From Cephalopachus bancanus (taxonomy: Eukaryota > Chordata > Mammalia > Primates > Tarsiidae), in contig JAPVLO010000968.1 of NCBI GenBank assembly GCA_027257055.1, forward strand, positions 496,001 to 560,000: a DNA stretch of 64,000 bases, given 5' to 3'. The translations under genes were made by a program, and so were the position numbers. Below the pieces are notes generated by a model. The model worked only from the letters and a program-made list of their open reading frames with translations, was not told the origin of the DNA and ran no database searches. Shown piece by piece: positions 35,570-47,330 of the stretch (the stretch's first letter is position 1; the number at the start of each line of letters is the position of its first letter).

Positions 35570-35960
35570 TATTGGTTTGAAATCACTGCTGCAACACAGT
35601 ACCACAAAGTTAGTGGCTTAAAACAACACACATTTGTTATCTCACAGTTTCTGTAAGACAGAAGACTGGCAGACTTTGATCTCTGTTTAGGAGGCTAGCC
35701 TCAAGGGTGACATCCAGAGAGGCCAACAGCAAGGTGTAAGCATCACATTCCTTTCTGGAGGCTCTAGGAGATAATCCATCTTCTTTCTCACAAGTTGCTG
35801 GCAGAACTCGGTTCCTTCCTGCTGTCGGACTGCGTTCCCTGTTTCCTTGCCGCCTGTCTTCTGAGGGTCATTCGCAGCTCTCCGAGGCTACCTGCCCGCT
35901 CCTTCTCCAGAGCCAGCCGTGAGTTGAATTCCTCTCATGCTCTGAATTGCTCTGGTTTTT
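35570..35960 (-). mobile_element. LTR remnant (MaLR-like), antisense
   Basis: GCTGCAACACAGTACCACAA, then 'gtggcttaaaacaacacacattt', then 'ggaggctctaggagataatcc' form the reverse complement of a widespread mammalian LTR 3' half. The precise family was not resolved by eye. Confidence 0.55.
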
Positions 35961-37590
35961 CTTCATAGCATCTCTCTGACTTCAGCAAAAAAAGTTCTTT
36001 TATTTTGGGGCTCATGTGATTAGAGTGGGCCCACCTGGATAATACAAGCCAGTCTTCAAGTTTCTTAACCATAAGCACACCCACAAAGTCCCTCTCGCCA
36101 TGGAAAGTCACATCTGCACAGGTTCCGGGGTTTAGGGCCCGGGCATCTGGAGATGGGGGGTGCATCATCAGCTCCCACAGAGCCTGCGCCATGTATGTGT
36201 CTAAGCCTTCTGTGTCTTCTCGGAAATAGTAGCAGGGCAGTGGCGATTTCTGTCTCTCTTGAAGTCCCGACTGACTCAGTTAGAGAAAGACAGAAAGACA
36301 ACTGAATGCTTTGACGGTTAGGCTATATCAAGATGCCACAATAGATTAAAAAAATAGAATTTCCGTTGGGTAACTGGTTGATCTTTTTGGGAGCAAGTGT
36401 CTCATAAAGTGCTGCTGATTTTTAAAATATTGGCTTGTATGATGATGAACCTTTATTAAAGCATTTATAATTGTGTGTTGCTTATTTCTGCCCGTTGCAC
36501 ATAAGTCCATGAAAACAGACCGGCCTGCCTTGTTCACTACTGTGTCCTAAGGCCCAGAAGGGGGACCCAGCATGAAGTTGCCCAATAGCTATTTCAGAAG
36601 TGCATATTTATCTGGCAACTGCTATGCCAGAGAATCTAGCTGTGAGAAAGACAGATCTGCCTGATCTTAAACAGACATAAAACAGATAGTTATACAACTA
36701 ATTAATTATAATGGGGATAAAACTGAAAACCTCAAAAGTAGCAGAAATGTACTTTATCATTATAACTTAAAATATAGAATTGTCCACCAATATTTTGATG
36801 TTGCATCAAGACGCTTTCTTTAAGTAGGTTTCAGCTGAATGAAATTCTGCATCTTCCTGTGTGCGTAAAGCATACCCCAAGTGAGTCTCCTGTGACTGAC
36901 TGTTTAGACTTCTCTCAAGTGGTGTGAGGATTCAAGATCAGGGTTTGGCAAACCACGGCCTGAGCCAAGTCTGACACACCATCTGTTTTGGTATGGCCTG
37001 GAACTAAGAACGAACGGCTTCTACATTTTTAAATGGTTGAGAAAAAAAATAAAAAAGAATTATATAGGCGATGTGTAACTATCATGTGAAATTTAAATTT
37101 CAGTGTCCACACAGACTTGACTGGAACACGGTCATGCTCAGTCACGGGTATGTGGTCGATGGCTACTTTCATGTCTCGGCGGTGCAGCTGAGTTGCTGTG
37201 ACCACATGGCCCAAGGACACCTGCTGTGGCCTGCACAGCCCAAAATAGTTGCTGTCTGATCCTTAGGGAACAAGCTTGCTGACTCAAGATGCTTGACTTG
37301 CTCAAGATGACTGAGAAGTAAACTGAGGGAGAAATCATATATATCCCTACCCCACTAATTTCCTTGGTAGTGTGTGCATGTGGAGGGGAGTTTTAGGGGT
37401 GTGCCAATAGGCTATTTTCTAGCACTTTGTGTCTTTCTTACATCAGCCCTTTTTTGTGGCTCTACTTTATCGAATATTTCCAGAACATTTATTTTACTTT
37501 TCATGGGAACAGCCCTCCTTATTTAATTCACATTTCATCAGTTCACACTGGCCACAATTAAATTATATAAGGATGCTAACAGCACAAGTT
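35961..37590. other. Mostly no recognised feature; possible L2 3' fragment
   Basis: A weak sense L2-like 3' segment may lie at 36490-36600 ('ataagtccatgaaaacagacc ... ttgttcactactgtgtcc'). The rest is apparently unique. Confidence 0.4.
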
Positions 37591-37596
37591 GTGTAC

Positions 37597-38862
37597 TGCT
37601 GGAGTCCAGCTCCAGCAGGTCAGGATTTCCTGAAGGAGGGGTGGCATCGGCGCAGGAGAGAAAACTTGGACACTCACTCTGCTGCAAGCAGGACAAATGC
37701 CAATTTATTGCCTTTTTCAACTCCTTTTATACCCTAGATTTTGGCTTGAGATGAAAACATGTTTTTCGTTTTCAAGGCAATCGGTTTCAATTTAATGGAC
37801 CAGACAGGCAATGTATCTTTGTTCCTCCTGTTTTGATCTTAAAAGATTATCATCCTAAACATTAACTATAAATTTTATAAACTTCTAACATTTCTTAATG
37901 ATTACCATTTCTTAATGTCCATACAAAACTTACTTATTCCTATAACTATTACATTATAAATCACTACCAAGTTCTAAGCACTATAATTATCACATAGATT
38001 AATAAGTCACACCTGTGACCTTCACACAGCAATTTGCAACTAGCTGGGGTAAAACAACATTTTCAAGGTTTCTTAGCTGCAAGTTGGCCTGACTAGTTTT
38101 CCACAATGTTACACCTGGTATTTACAATCTGCGTCAATTATCCCCTGTTAGGGAAAATGAGCTTAAATGTTTGTAAAACAAAAGGCCTCTCGGACTCAAG
38201 TCACCTTAGTCACAATCCCTAACCAGAATTACAAGCCTCCTTAACAAAGGGAAGTAAAGGCAAGAATGCTCTAATATTTATGTGATTGTTAATTTTTTAA
38301 GCATAATACACCACATGTAGGAATTAAGAAATTAAGTAAATGTAATTTTTGCATTGGCACTCTTCCTAAAAATACAAACTGTAGCTTCTCAAATTTCTCC
38401 AATTATTCACCAATCAGAAGAAATAAAATCTTAAAGTGATTATCTACCTGCACATGATATTTAAAATCTCTACTGATAATTTCCTGGCAAGGTCAGTGAG
38501 TACCCTGACAAACATTAAATCGAGCACTTTCTAATTCTTTACAGTTTTCCCAGCTACAATGTTTAATCAAGTGATTACGTGGTTTAATACCAGGAGGCCA
38601 GAGACGTGGAAACAGAGGGAGGAATTCAAATGAAGGGAAGGTAATTTTTCCATGAATTCCCCTCTTGCCTTTTTACAAGGGGTAGGGGAGGTGTGAGTGG
38701 AATTTTGCTTTCCATCCTCAGACTGTACGGAACTTTTCGGCTGCACCAATAACAAAAGTAGAAGAAGCAAGGGTCTCAGCTGCCCAGGTTCACTTTGTGA
38801 CCTGGGGTCTTCAGCCCCCTGGACTTTGTCAGCAGGCAGGCCTCCATGGCTGGCTTCCAACA
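37597..38862 (-). mobile_element. Solo class II (ERVK-like) LTR, second copy
   Basis: On the minus strand the element starts TGTTGGAAGCCAGCC and ends with CTGGACTCCAGCA. A perfect 6-bp target duplication, GTGTAC, lies at 37591-37596 and 38863-38868. Minus-strand TATA (GGTATAAAAGG, about 37724-37734) lies just before AATAAA (37704-37709), giving a U5 of about 107 bp. The termini and the TATA-to-AATAAA layout match the LTR at 9557-10383, so the two are related. This one is 1,266 bp against 827 bp, with a diverged interior. No internal proviral sequence remains. Confidence 0.87.
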
Positions 38863-38868
38863 GTGTAC

Positions 38869-40765
38869 CTCAGTTTGGAGATGAATGCAGCAGACTCCTG
38901 GTAAGTAAACATCACTAATGGTGGGCAGTAGGGTGTACCGCCTCAGAGAGTAGCCACAGACGTGGAAAGAGGTCGTCTGTTCCCACACTTTGTGGAGGGG
39001 GAGGCTGGCTAACACTGTGAGTAAGTCAAGTGAGAGCTTCTGCAGCAAATAAGAAAATTTACTCAGATTAAACATACACATGCATATTGCAACCAGTATC
39101 ACGCTTTTGTAGATGTTGTGTAAGTATTCCACATGCGAGGTAACCTGCATCCAGAATTTTGAATTTTCAACCTTACTAAAGTGGGGAACTATTTCATGCT
39201 ACAGCACTTTACACCTCCAATCTTAGCAGACTTTTTTTTCCAGATTTCTTAGAATTGAGATTTTTGCATTTATATAAACCCTGTCTTCCAACCTAATATC
39301 AAAGTGAATCATTTTATTTTACCCCACTCTGTCTAGAGTCCAGTCACAAGTTGTGGTTGCTCTTGGGGATTTCCTGAGAGAATACTGCCCTGTAACTTCT
39401 GAATTAAGGAGAGAGCTCACTGTAAAATAGCCTTTAAAACTTTTAAAAGTATACTCAGTCATATGGTTCTGTGTCCCATTAAACCAATATTCTTTTTCCT
39501 GAATAGTAATTTTAATTTATTAAAATGAGGGCAATCATTACAAAGTGTAACAGAGAATTATAACGCAACATCTTAGGCAGAGACAGTTATTAAAATGGGA
39601 GTGATACAGATGTGGTGTCACGTTCCATATTTCAGCATTTCCTTTAGCCCTGAAACGTCACCGTCTCAATGAGCAACCAGGCCCATTTTTGTCTTATGAG
39701 GCCCTGGGGTTCTAGAGTCAAAAACATCCGCTATCCATCTTTCCTAATTTGCCTGGGTAGATGCAAGATGAAAACAGCCTAGCGCCAAGGAAGGTTCTTT
39801 GCTTTCTTTTTAGTTTCTCTCTCTGGAGCTGAGTTAAAATGGGATACAGTCATTAAAAGGTTATCTAGTGTAACAAGCTCCCTGTGAAAAGCAGAGCAGA
39901 AGGCGCTATTCCTTTGTGAGTTGTTTTATGAAGTAGCTCATGGCTGACAATCAGTGAACTAAATCTGTCGACAAGGAGAGATTTACAAGGACTTGTCTAC
40001 AGAGACTAAGTGTTTCTACAGACTTGAACCGAGCTGGGACTGGGGATTAGCAGCCCTGCACATAAACACAGCTCGTGGCTTCAGGAGTCTGTGACTGGGA
40101 GCTTTCAGTAGCCACTCGGTGTAAATATGCCTGTGGAACTGAGTTCTGAAGATCCTCTGCGCTATGCACAGGATTCACGCGGCTTCCAGGGTTTATGGAT
40201 GGGCTGAAACGGTGTCCTCCAGGTACACATCCCAACCAAGGAGCTCGGCTCTCCTGATCTCTTGGAAAGATGCAGGGCTTAACTCTCCCTGTCCTCTGGC
40301 TGCCCTCCTGGCACTATAGAAGGGGCTAAACAAGTTAAGTTTTCACTCCAAACTCCTTTCTGACTCACGACCGTGTGTTGTCCTTGGTGACTGGTATCTC
40401 TTGGCAAGTTTCTTAGGTGTTAGGAGTGGTGATGATGTTGCAGTACACCCATGGGCATTTAATTACACTACCTTGTTTGAATCTGACTCCTATTATTCAA
40501 GGGTTGATTTTGTCAGGTTCAAATGAAAGAGTTGATCATCAGAGGTAAATTTATAAATTGCACAGGGACTTAAATGCACAGACTGTCTCAGCTTGAAGCT
40601 TCATTCAAGACCATCTCGGTCGTCTCGATCACTTTTTCTATGAGAAAACAGAGGCCTGCAGAGGATGAGGGAATTATCCACAGCCAAAGAGGAGATCTCT
40701 TTTAACGTGGGGACTAGCCCTGAAGGATTCTGATAGACCATTGCACGTGCGGTATCAGGATGTAG
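38869..40765. other. No recognised feature
   Basis: About 1.9 kb of apparently unique sequence of mixed composition. No repeat or exon recognised. Confidence 0.4.
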
Positions 40766-40769
40766 TAAC

Positions 40770-40905
40770 TACAAGCTTGTGCTTTGAAGTCAGGTTTTCT
40801 GGGTTCAAATCCTGTCACTAATTTACGAACTGTACAATCCTGGGAATTATATTTTACTTTTTATGTCCCAGAGTCTTTGATGGAGATGGTAAGGGTGCTA
40901 CTTCA
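40770..40905 (+). repeat. MIR SINE, sense
   Basis: The run 'gtgctttgaagtcaggtt', 'tgggttcaaatcctgtcact' and 'caatcctgggaattat' follows the MIR head and core order. Confidence 0.6.
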
Positions 40906-41667
40906 TGGGGCCCTTTTCTTTTTTTTCTAATTACTAAATACCTCCTGTATTGGAACAGTACTACTTGGAGCAATACTACTTGGAACAATACCCGGGAAGT
41001 AACCCATGTTCATGGCAGCTGGTGCCATCGCTATGACCCTATTACTACTTCTTGACTACTGCTACTATGAACACTGTTACTGCTTGACTGACATCCCCCA
41101 AGTCAATGTGATCTGTAATTAAATAAAAAAAAAAAACTAAAGAGAAGAGATATACTCAGTTAATGTTTTCATTCGAGCAATATGGATGAGTATGTGTGAT
41201 TCTGTGTGTGTATGTGTATTATGTGGGTATTTAAATCTACTTTTTGCGTGTATCATCTGTGTAAAACTACTAAATAAGATCTTTTGGTTTCTCCCCGAAC
41301 TAAATGGAAACTGACTTAACATTTCATCACTCTCAAGTCGCTGATTTGTGTGTGTTGGTAATCTATTCTGAATTTACGTGTGGACTTGGGGGATGCACAT
41401 TATGTTATAAATTCCCAGAGCATGTCTGGGGGTTACCACTTCCTCGTTTTTCTCAGTAATGAGAGTCATAAATCAGACTGAATTTTTATTCTGTTTGTGT
41501 GCTTAAAATAGAGCTCACGTGTAGTAGGTGTGAGACACGAACTTAAAATATACTAGTTACTCTCTGAATATTTCTTGTTGGGAAAAGTGCAAAACTGGTC
41601 GAGTAAATCTTCTACCAAAATAGAGAAAAAGCCTGATGGCTTATACCAGTCTCACTGTTCTAATGAG
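40906..41667. other. No recognised feature; TG-rich tract
   Basis: Apparently unique sequence with an A-run at 41123-41137 and an imperfect TG/TA-rich tract at about 41188-41232. Confidence 0.4.
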
Positions 41668-41671
41668 TTTT

Positions 41672-42449
41672 TGAGGGACCCAAGTGACTTAAGAAGCTAT
41701 ACTTGCCATATACCCCTACCTCACGTTCATTGTATTTTATATATTCCTACCTCACGTTCACTATATATTATGAATTCTTAGTATTTTAAATCCTACCTCA
41801 GACCCCATAAAATTAGGCACATGTCGGGTGCCGGGTAGTGACTGATTGTATAGTTATACAATGTTTTAAGCAGTGTTTGTACTCAGAACTTTGTTAAGCT
41901 TTGTTTGTCCCAATTGCCATGCTGACTTCTTCTGCTTCTGCAACGGGATGTAAATGTTAAGTGATAAGCCCCTTCCAGACATTCTTTTGCTTAATTGGGG
42001 CAGACTCTGTGGCGCCAGCCCACTTCTGGTGGGCTCTGCATTATCTCAAACCTGCCTGTGTGCCCAAGCTGATTTGTACACAGTCACAGTGACTGTGTAA
42101 ACCTAGCTTATCTGGCATTCCACTCTGCCCGTTTAGCCATTTCCTGTCAATCACGAATAACTAAGCCTTAGCCCACGCAAATCAAACTCGAATCAACCAA
42201 TCAAAGTCTTTATAACTGCATCATATAGTTTTTATCCAATCCTGTGTGCACAAGTTTGTAAAGCCACCCCACTCCCTCAGAATCATGTATAAAAGGTGCG
42301 TGTTAACTTGAATCGAGGCTCTCGTCCCTGAAGCTGCTGCGTTGGTTTCGAACGTGAGCCCAGACTCGAGCCTGAATAAAGACCCTTGTGTGTTTGCATC
42401 GGAGCTGGCTCCTTGGTAGTCTCTCGGATTTTGAATTTTGGGTTTAACA
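41672..42449 (+). mobile_element. Solo ERV1-like (gammaretroviral) LTR, sense
   Basis: The right half has the full promoter layout of a gammaretrovirus-type LTR: CCAAT motifs (about 42198 and 42237), TATAAAAGG (about 42289), AATAAAGACC polyadenylation signal (about 42374) and a U5 of about 70 bp ending TTTGGGTTTAACA at 42449. The left end is less sure. A TGAGGGACCC start at 41672 would give a 778-bp LTR flanked by TTTT (41668-41671 and 42450-42453), but a T4 duplication is weak proof. No internal viral sequence follows. A 15-bp segment, CCTACCTCACGTTCA, is repeated at 41715 and 41746. Confidence 0.7.
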
Positions 42450-42510
42450 TTTTAACTCAGGGTCTGGCAGAAAGTACTCTTAAAAAACTGTTTACAGTAG
42501 CTCTGTAATT

Positions 42511-42556
42511 GCACACGTGCGCGTGCGCGCGCACACACACACACACACACACACAA
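42511..42556 (+). repeat. (CA)n with GTGCGCGC alternating block
   Basis: ACACGTGCGCGTGCGCGCGC passes into about 13 CA units. The run is nearly perfect alternating purine-pyrimidine. Confidence 0.95.
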
Positions 42557-44865
42557 CCCCCTCAACCTCTCCCCCAAACTGAAACAATCTAACGACCATT
42601 GAGAAGAAAATGGAAAAACAAGTTGCAATTTACTTACACAACAAAATATTACATAGTGGCAAAAATGAGTGTTCCATAGCAATAGAAATAATATAAATGA
42701 ATGTTCAGAACATAGTGGTCAGTAAAACCACAAATTCCAGAAAATAATATATAACACAGTTCTCAAGATGTTTAAAGACAAAACAAACAATATATTGTTT
42801 AGTAATATATATGTGATACCACACTCTCACTATGCACACATATTTGTATATTCGTGTCTAAGTCATACATAAATAAATTAGAAAATAAAAAAAGACCTTG
42901 CATTGCCCAATTACAATATCGCAGTATGATTAATCCAGGTCTATGCACCTGAGGTCCAAAGGAAGAAAACATAATTTCAGAAAGAATGATCTCACAGAGC
43001 CTACTCTGCAGGAACTTCAGCATGCCATGTATATAGGACAAAAACCAGAGTGTGACTGGGGAATAGGAAATGGGTATTTAAAATCCTTAAATATTTTTGG
43101 TCTTTTGTGATAACATCTGCCTCTGTAGCCTATCACTCTGTGATTGCTGGCCAAGATGTTGCTATTTGTATTGGAGTCCATGGGGTAAGGCTTTGCATGA
43201 GACAGCCTTTACAGGACTTTGTTGAAAAGAAATGGAATCTGGGCACATTACCATTCCCTCCAGTCTTGCTAAAGTGCAGAGTAGAAAAAAAGACTCACCC
43301 TTCAAACATTTGGAAGAAAGCCAGGTGAGCCCTTTCCTTCAGTGCTGGCTTCCATTGCTTGGTTTTTATCTCTGTTGTGTGCTTCCTGGCTCTGTGTGTG
43401 GAAGGGATGGGTCCCAGAGCAAGGACAGCCCCAAACCTGCTCAGCTCATAGCAGCCAGCACGACATGACACGCTTGAGGCCTGCCCCGAACGTCTGACCT
43501 TTGTTGACTCTCACGCAGAAAGGCTGCTGCTGAATAATAATAAAGAGCAAGCTTGCATATCCTACGCTCAGGGCCAAGCCAACGGGAAGGGGCTGGACAG
43601 GGCTGCCTTCTCCCCCTCCCCTTCCTCTCCTGAAATGCCATAAAGATGTGTGAGTGAGAACAGCTGAGAGTTTCAGCCTTTTCTGACGCTTTGACTTGGA
43701 ACTTTCCAACTTGCAAAGCTTTCTTCTTCAGTGAGATGTGGAGAAGTCTGCATGAATTTCCTGGGTCCCCCTGCAATGCTGGCAGAAAACGACTCTCAAA
43801 GGGCACAGGGAACTCAGGCCCATGCAGCCCCTTATCAGTAAAGGACAGTAAACCCAGACCCCCAGGAGTGACTGCATAGCCCAAAGTGGCCTGCCACCAG
43901 TCCTGCAGTTTCTGGAAGCATGATGTTTCATCTTAACTAGTGCAAGTTGGCTTTCTACTCAGTAATATGCCCAACAGGAAAAAAAAAAAGTTTTTTTTCC
44001 TGACAAACTGTTAAGCAAAAACAAAGGTTCTGGAAAATATTTATACTATGACTTCTGGTTCCTGGGAGGCACATCGTGATATATTGCTAGGGGTATTCAT
44101 ATCTCAGAAAAAGAATAGAGTTAGACATTAACGGAAAATAGCAGTATATTCTTTCTCTTTATGCCAGGCTGTTTCAATCACATAAGTTAAAACTTTTAAT
44201 TAAATTGATTAATTCCACCAAATTGATTAAAGTCTCAGTAGTTATCTCACTAAATCTAACATCAAACCACAAATGAATAACCCGTAGTTAAACAGCTCAT
44301 TATGACTTTGTCATGTGGACGAGATATAAAACAGTCTAAATGCTATTACACTATGCAGAAAACTTGTAGCATAATTTTGGTCAAAGCAGCCTTAAGTGAG
44401 TTTTTTGGTACTAAGAGAAATATAAATAAATAAAAACACATACAAGCATTAAATGATTGGGTAATTACAATAACTGTTTGTGGCTAGGATATGTTGGAAT
44501 TCGTTATCTAAGAGCTGCACTAAAATTAGGGTCTGCCTTTTCCCCTTGTATTTCTTCCTATTTGTTCTCTTTGTCTTTAAGATTATTCTGAAAGGTAGTT
44601 AGAATACTTTCTATTTGCATAGGGCTCCTGACTTTGTATAACCAGCAGTCACCTTTCTCGTGAGGCCCAGAATAGATTTCACTGAAATGCCTTTCCGAGA
44701 CTTAGGACGCATCTTGAACTTCACGTGGTCAAAAGCAGAGCCCTCCTTCCTCTTCTCAGTAAGCGGCACCACCAACCACCCAGTTCCCGAAGCCTCAAGT
44801 CAAGTACTTTTTTTGATTGCTGCTTTGTCCCTCTCACCCCGCCCTACATTCAGACCACCAGAGAC
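42557..44865. other. No recognised feature
   Basis: About 2.3 kb of apparently unique sequence. A perfect 12-bp A/T hairpin lies at 43975-44002. The overlapping frames at 43441-43884 lie on both strands without recognisable domains. Confidence 0.4.
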
Positions 44866-44869
44866 TGTC

Positions 44870-45515
44870 TGAACTTTCTCTGTACAACGTGGGCAGGATC
44901 TGTCCATGTCCCTCCATCCTGCTGCCCAGAACTGAGACACCCTTGTTGCTCTTCTGGGCTGTAGCTTGGCATGCACCTTTGTCTCCTCGTTCTCTTCCGT
45001 GACCCTAGCAGCCAGAGCAAAGTTTTAAAAGTGTGGATCAGCCTGTGCTTCACGCTGGCTCCAGACACATCCCTGGTGTCCCTGACATGGGGCATGCACT
45101 TTCCCTGCACCGTGTGTACCACCGGTTCTAAGCTTTCGTCTCTCACTCCTTCCCAGTCGTGCCCCTCTGCTTGTTGTGCTCTTGTTATTTCTGCTCTGAG
45201 GATTTGCTCTTGCTTTGCCCAGACTGGGTGCTTCTGGATCTTTCCACGGCTAGGCCCCTTCCATCACTGGGGCCTTTGCTCCCATCTCACTTCCTCAGTG
45301 AGTCCCTTCCTGACCAGTCGACTTCAGGCAGCTCTCTCCCCTTCGTCACTCTTAAAATGCTACTCGGTTTTTGTTTTATTCTCTTCTCGGTAGTTATAGC
45401 CTTCTACAATCATTCTGTACTCACGTATTTGCACAGTAAAATGCAAGCTTCATTGTGGGGGATGCTTCTCTCATCATTGTGTCTTTAGTGCCTGGCTCAG
45501 TGAATATTCAGTATT
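44870..45515 (+). repeat. L2 LINE fragment, sense
   Basis: The 3' region of L2 is visible: 'ggcctttgctcccatctcacttcctcagtgagtcccttcctgacc', then 'aaaatgcaagcttcattgtgggg' and the terminal 'agtgcctggctcagtgaatattca'. Confidence 0.65.
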
Positions 45516-45531
45516 TGCAAATACTGAACAT

Positions 45532-45831
45532 GGCCGGGTTCGGTGACTCAGCCTATAATCCCAGCACTTTGGGAGACCGAGGCAAGTGGATTGCCTGAGC
45601 CTGTGGGTTCGAGACCTGCCTAGGCAACTTGGCTAGACCTTGTCTATACAATAAATCAAAAAATTAACTGGGCATGGTGGTGCATGCCTGTAGTTCCGGC
45701 TACTCGGAAGGCCGAGGCAGAAGGATCGCCTGTGCCCAGCAGGTCAAGGCTGTGGTGGCCGCGAGCGTGCCACTGCACTCCAGTCAGGGCGATGGAGTGA
45801 GACTCCAACTCGAAAAAGAAAAAAAAACCAA
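45532..45831 (+). mobile_element. Alu SINE, sense
   Basis: A full dimer starting GGCCGGGTTCGGTGACTCAG, with the lineage linker ACAATAAATCAAAAAATTAA, the 3' end GGAGTGAGACTCCAACTC and an A-rich tail. The target duplication CAAATACTGAACATGG (45518-45533) and CAAATACTGAATATGG (45832-45847) differs at one base. It inserted just past an L2 end. Confidence 0.94.
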
Positions 45832-45974
45832 CAAATACTGAATATGGACAACCCTCCACTGACCTTCTCTGATTCGTATGAAAACCCTCTGTGTATCCAC
45901 TGTCATTGCTTCTTTCTAGTAGTTGTCATCTTAATTATTGCTGTCTTTAGGGCCTCTTGGCAACTACATAAGGC

Positions 45975-46070
45975 AGATGTGTTGAAAGAATGCATGGTCT
46001 CATTTTACAAATGGGAAATCTCAGGGTTTAGAGAAGTCAACTTACTTTTACTAATGTTAAAAATCATGTA
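45975..46070 (-). repeat. MIR-like fragment, antisense
   Basis: 'tctcattttacaaatgggaaatctcagg' and 'agagaagtcaacttac' resemble the antisense MIR core. Confidence 0.5.
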
Positions 46071-46124
46071 AAAGTCCCCATTGGATCCAAATATATGATC
46101 TTTTCTAATTAATCAATTAATTTT

Positions 46125-46220
46125 CTCTAGCTTTATTAAGGTATAACTGACAAATAAAAATCGTCTATAGTTAAGTTCTACAGTGTGATGTTACAATGTA
46201 CATGTAGATTGTGAAGTGAT
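46125..46220 (-). repeat. Old L1M-like 3' fragment, antisense
   Basis: 'agctttattaaggtataactgacaaataaaaat' and 'gtgtgatgttacaatgtacatgtagattgtgaagtga' match the 3' end of ancient L1M families in reverse. Confidence 0.6.
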
Positions 46221-46478
46221 TTAGGCTTCTGGCTCCTGGCTTTTTCTATTTCCATGCCAGTTTGTTGCTTCCCCAATGGACAGTTCCTTAGTAAGAAACT
46301 CTGGAAGAAAAACATTGGATAGTGCAACTTCTAGGATGGTGCCAATCCTGTCCCACGATAACCGATGGGAAAGAGTAGGTTTAGCGAGGTGCTTAGCTAG
46401 TAAATCAGTTTTTTAAAAGCATGTGATCATTGTATTCTCCAGTGAGCTTCTTGACTTCCTTGTTGTTCAGACAGCTCT

Positions 46479-46976
46479 ATAAAGTTGATGCATAAGTTCT
46501 TAGCATTTATTTTTGGCATGGCCACCTTGCAGTGTTGGGAGTTTATCATTTGTCATTTGGAGTAACAATGTTGTGCTTATGCATACACCTCGCACTTTGC
46601 CGACTTGAAGGGAGTTAGTGCTGTTTGTGGGCAAAAGAAGACAGAGTGTCAAGTGGGAAAAAATGAACACTTCTGACATGTTCTTCTGTTTGAGTTTAAC
46701 AGAGGAGTCAAAGCAGCAGAGGTGGCTCAAAACATTTGTGCCACGGATGGGGAGAATGCCATCAGGGAAAGCACGGCAAGAAAATGACTTTGTCATTTCA
46801 AAGAGGGCCACTTCGACCTGAGTGAATGTCCACATTCAGGAAGACCGTCTGGCTTTGAGGATGACCATTTAAACACTTGAATCCGTGATAATGCACACCA
46901 ACCAACCTGAGATTTGGCAAATGTGATGAATGGTGACCATCGTGTGAGTTTGCTATGAACTTATGCATCAGCCTAA
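46479..46976 (+). mobile_element. Internally deleted mariner (Tc1/mariner) element
   Basis: Terminal inverted repeats are visible. The left end reads AAAGTTGATGCATAAGTTCT, and the right end, reverse-complemented, reads TTAGGCTGATGCATAAGTTC. Both follow the pattern of the mariner TIR. Between them, a plus-strand remnant at about 46690-46885 encodes the helix-turn-helix region of a mariner transposase: a block equivalent to 'GENAIRESTARKWLCHFKEG' (one stop read as Trp), then FDLSECPHSGRPSGFEDDH. The Gly-Arg-Pro-Ser motif is the AT-hook-like linker of the family. The span is 498 bp against about 1.3 kb for an intact mariner, and the catalytic DDD domain is missing. Confidence 0.85.
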
Positions 46977-47179
46977 TGCTATGGGCTCCATTCATGTCCT
47001 AGTGGAAAATGTCAGCACAATAAAGTTGGAATATTGTCTTTGCTTATCACTTTTTTTCCCGGTTCTCTCTACCTAGCCAAATCCGACTTATGCTTCACTC
47101 AGGAAATAGCAGGATTTATTTTGGAGGTAATATCGAATAGTGTTTGTCAATCTTTGACTTAAGAGTTTTCAAGCTCAAA

Positions 47180-47330
47180 CCCAGGCTCTGTTGCTTGCTA
47201 GTTTTGTGACCCTAGAAAAATATGATATTTAATATGCTAATGTATAGTACCTCCTTCAAAGGGTTGTTAGAATAATTAAGCAATGTTGTGCACAATAAGT
47301 TTCTAGTCCAGTGGGGGAAGACCTATTGAG
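47180..47330 (+). repeat. MIR SINE, sense
   Basis: 'caaacccaggctctgttgcttgctagttttgtgacc', then 'tacctccttcaaagggttgttagaataattaa' are the MIR head and core in order. Confidence 0.7.

Noticed and set aside
41137..41322. Possible TG-repeat-related regulatory site
   Set aside because: The TG run is short and interrupted, with no further signal.
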